Shown here: one piece after another, positions 62,466-64,000 of the stretch
Layout of the letters: every line of letters starts with the position of its first letter
Numbering within the stretch: position 1 is the stretch's first letter
NCBI RefSeq assembly: GCF_000364445.2
Contig: NZ_CP043538.1
Span: 4,173,447 to 4,237,446, forward strand
Source: Methylobacterium mesophilicum SR1.6/6
GTDB lineage: Bacteria > Pseudomonadota > Alphaproteobacteria > Rhizobiales > Beijerinckiaceae
Direction: 5' to 3'
Length of the DNA: 64,000 bases
Made by a program: the position numbers and the translations under genes
The notes under the pieces: model-generated
The model's input: the letters and a program-made list of their open reading frames with translations, nothing else
Databases searched by the model: none
What the model was told of the DNA's origin: nothing

Positions 62466-64000
62466 ATGTTCCGTACCCTGATGACTGCGCGGCGGTTCGC
62501 GCCGCTGTTCTGGTGCCAGTTCTTCTCGGCGTTCAACGATAATTTCCTGAAGAACGCGCTGGCCTTCCTGATCCTGTTCGGGATCGGCGGTCAGGCCGAC
62601 GCCCATGCGGGCGTCCTGGTGACGCTCGCGAGCGCCGTGTTCATCGGGCCGTTCTTCATCCTGTCGGGTCTCGGCGGCCAGTGGGCCGACCGCTACGACA
62701 AGGCCCTGATGGCCCGGCGGCTCAAGTTCGCCGAGATCTTCGCGGCCGGCACCGCCGTGCTCGGCTTCCTGCTGCACTCGATCCCGGTGCTGTTCGTGGC
62801 GCTCGGCCTGTTCGGCACGATCGCGGCCCTCTTCGGCCCGATCAAGTACGGGATCCTGCCGGACCATCTCCGTCGTGAGGAGCTGCCCGCCGGCAATGCC
62901 CTGGTCGAGGCCGCGACCTTCCTGGCGATCCTGCTGGGCACGATCGCGGCGGGCGCGGCCTCGTCGCTGGGCGGCTCGGGACTTCTGTTCGGCGCCCTGG
63001 TGATGGGCTTCGCCATCCTGTGCTGGCTCTCGGCCCGGATGATCCCGGCGACCGGGGAGGGCGCGCCGGACCTGCGGGTCGACCCGAACGTCGCCCGCTC
63101 GACCTACGCGCTGCTGCGCGACCTCTGGGCCGACACCCGTCTCTGGCGCGGCTCGCTCACCGTGAGCTGGTTCTGGCTGGTCGGCGTGGTGGTGCTGTCG
63201 CTCCTGCCGGTGCTGGTGCGCGGCGCCTTCAACGGCACCGAGACGGTCATCACGCTGCTCCTGGCGCTGTTCTCGATCGGCATCGCGGTGGGGTCCGGCC
63301 TCGCCTCGTGGCTCGCCAGCGGCCGGATCGTGCTCCTGCCGACGCCGGTGGGTGCGGTGCTGATGGGCCTGTTCGGCCTCGACCTCGCCTGGACGGTCGG
63401 CCACCTGCCGGCACCGCCGGCGGAGCTGATCGGCCCGCTCGAATTCCTGCAGACCGGCCACGGCCTGCGCACCGGGATCGACTTCCTGGGGCTGGCGATT
63501 TCCGGCGGCCTCTACATCGTGCCGTCCTTCGCGGCGGTGCAGGCCTGGGCCGAGAAGGCGATGCGCGCGCGCATCATCGGCGCCGTCAACGTCATGACGG
63601 CGGCCTTCATGGTGGCCGGAACCCTGGCGCTGGCGGCGCTTCAGGGGGCGGGCCTGACGATCGCGAGCCTGCTCGCCGTGGTGGCTGTGCTGAACCTGAT
63701 CGTCGGCGCGGTCGTCTTCGCGACCCTGCCGACCAGCCCGTTCCGGGACGCCCTGTCGATCCTGTTCCGGGCCTTCTACCGGCTGGAGGTGCGCGGCTTC
63801 GACAACCTCGCCGCGGCCGGACCGAACGCCATCGTGGCTCTCAACCACGTCTCGTTCCTCGACGCGCCGCTCGCCTTGTCCCTCCTCGACCAGGAGCCGG
63901 TCTTCGCCATCGACAGCGGCATCGCCCAGCGCTGGTGGGTGCGGCCGTTCCTGAGCGTCACCAAGGCGATGCCGCTGGACCCGACGCGGCCGCTCGCCAC
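62466..64000 (+). CDS. MFS-acyltransferase (LplT/Aas-type lysophospholipid recycling protein), 3' part outside window
   Basis: 511 codons visible, continuing beyond the window. Residues 1-410 form an MFS (LplT-like) unit: FAPLFWCQFFSAFNDNFLKNALAFLILFG, WADRYDKALMARRLKFAEI; residues about 425 on are PlsC-type acyltransferase with the motif N-H-x4-D (NHVSFLDAPL). In relatives an AMP-binding acyl-ACP synthetase follows. Would flip and reacylate lysophospholipids in the inner membrane. Start ATG 62466. Confidence 0.9.
   Translation, partial: MFRTLMTARRFAPLFWCQFFSAFNDNFLKNALAFLILFGIGGQADAHAGVLVTLASAVFIGPFFILSGLGGQWADRYDKALMARRLKFAEIFAAGTAVLGFLLHSIPVLFVALGLFGTIAALFGPIKYGILPDHLRREELPAGNALVEAATFLAILLGTIAAGAASSLGGSGLLFGALVMGFAILCWLSARMIPATGEGAPDLRVDPNVARSTYALLRDLWADTRLWRGSLTVSWFWLVGVVVLSLLPVLVRGAFNGTETVITLLLALFSIGIAVGSGLASWLASGRIVLLPTPVGAVLMGLFGLDLAWTVGHLPAPPAELIGPLEFLQTGHGLRTGIDFLGLAISGGLYIVPSFAAVQAWAEKAMRARIIGAVNVMTAAFMVAGTLALAALQGAGLTIASLLAVVAVLNLIVGAVVFATLPTSPFRDALSILFRAFYRLEVRGFDNLAAAGPNAIVALNHVSFLDAPLALSLLDQEPVFAIDSGIAQRWWVRPFLSVTKAMPLDPTRPLA

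Overview
The window is chromosomal DNA of a high-GC alphaproteobacterium, most likely Methylobacterium/Methylorubrum or a close relative. This rests on the roughly 70% GC composition, the serS-surE-pcm / nlpD-yajC-secD-secF gene neighbourhood, the style of the chemoreceptors and porin, and a wholly Gram-negative protein set. I see no rRNA, tRNA, CRISPR array, transposase or phage gene. About 68 protein genes are supported, tightly packed, with only seven gaps over 300 bp.

Layout. 1-9.6 kb: stress and housekeeping genes (universal stress protein, acyltransferase-3, split DUF4142 protein, beta-carbonic anhydrase, Nudix, DUF429, CitE-like lyase with dut, DUF815 ATPase, OsmC, SnoaL-like). 9.9-21.8 kb: serS-surE-pcm on the plus strand, a small DUF4926/DUF6883-like pair, then on the minus strand nlpD ... 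yajC-secD-secF-Mth938-phytoene/squalene synthase-like, which looks like the ancestral alphaproteobacterial block turned round. 22-31 kb: GNAT, outer-membrane porin, rlmJ, RNase T2, extensin-like lipoprotein, amidase, AI-2E family exporter. 31-45 kb: moaE, a fused double gamma-carbonic-anhydrase-like protein, then transport: gltIJKL (acidic amino acids), livHMGF-DUF6867-livK (branched-chain amino acids), a divergent DctA-type symporter and an orphan GltI paralogue. 45-48 kb: DUF1007 (with an EF-hand loop) plus NicO nickel/cobalt transporter, a frameshifted histidine phosphatase and a glyoxalase. 48-60 kb: chemoreceptor 1, recF-dnaN, an MHS-type MFS permease, an EcfG-like sigma factor, a cobalt-type nitrile hydratase operon, and chemoreceptor 2. 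60-64 kb: a metallo-beta-lactamase-fold protein with a zinc ribbon, an SDR, a small membrane protein and the start of a LplT/Aas-type MFS-acyltransferase.

Most notable: (1) the 841-residue chemoreceptor at 57368-59893 carries a complete bacterial haemoglobin (Vitreoscilla/flavohaemoglobin type) at its C-terminus, the reverse of the known N-terminal globin-coupled sensors; (2) the protein at 31823-32842 is a tandem of two left-handed beta-helix domains in which the three gamma-carbonic-anhydrase metal histidines are split between the halves, two in one and one in the other; (3) a 109-112 bp dyad-symmetric repeat occurs four times, three of them between co-directional genes of one operon (secD|secF, gltI|gltJ, dnaN|recF); (4) a histidine phosphatase gene is broken by a one-base loss in a C tract.
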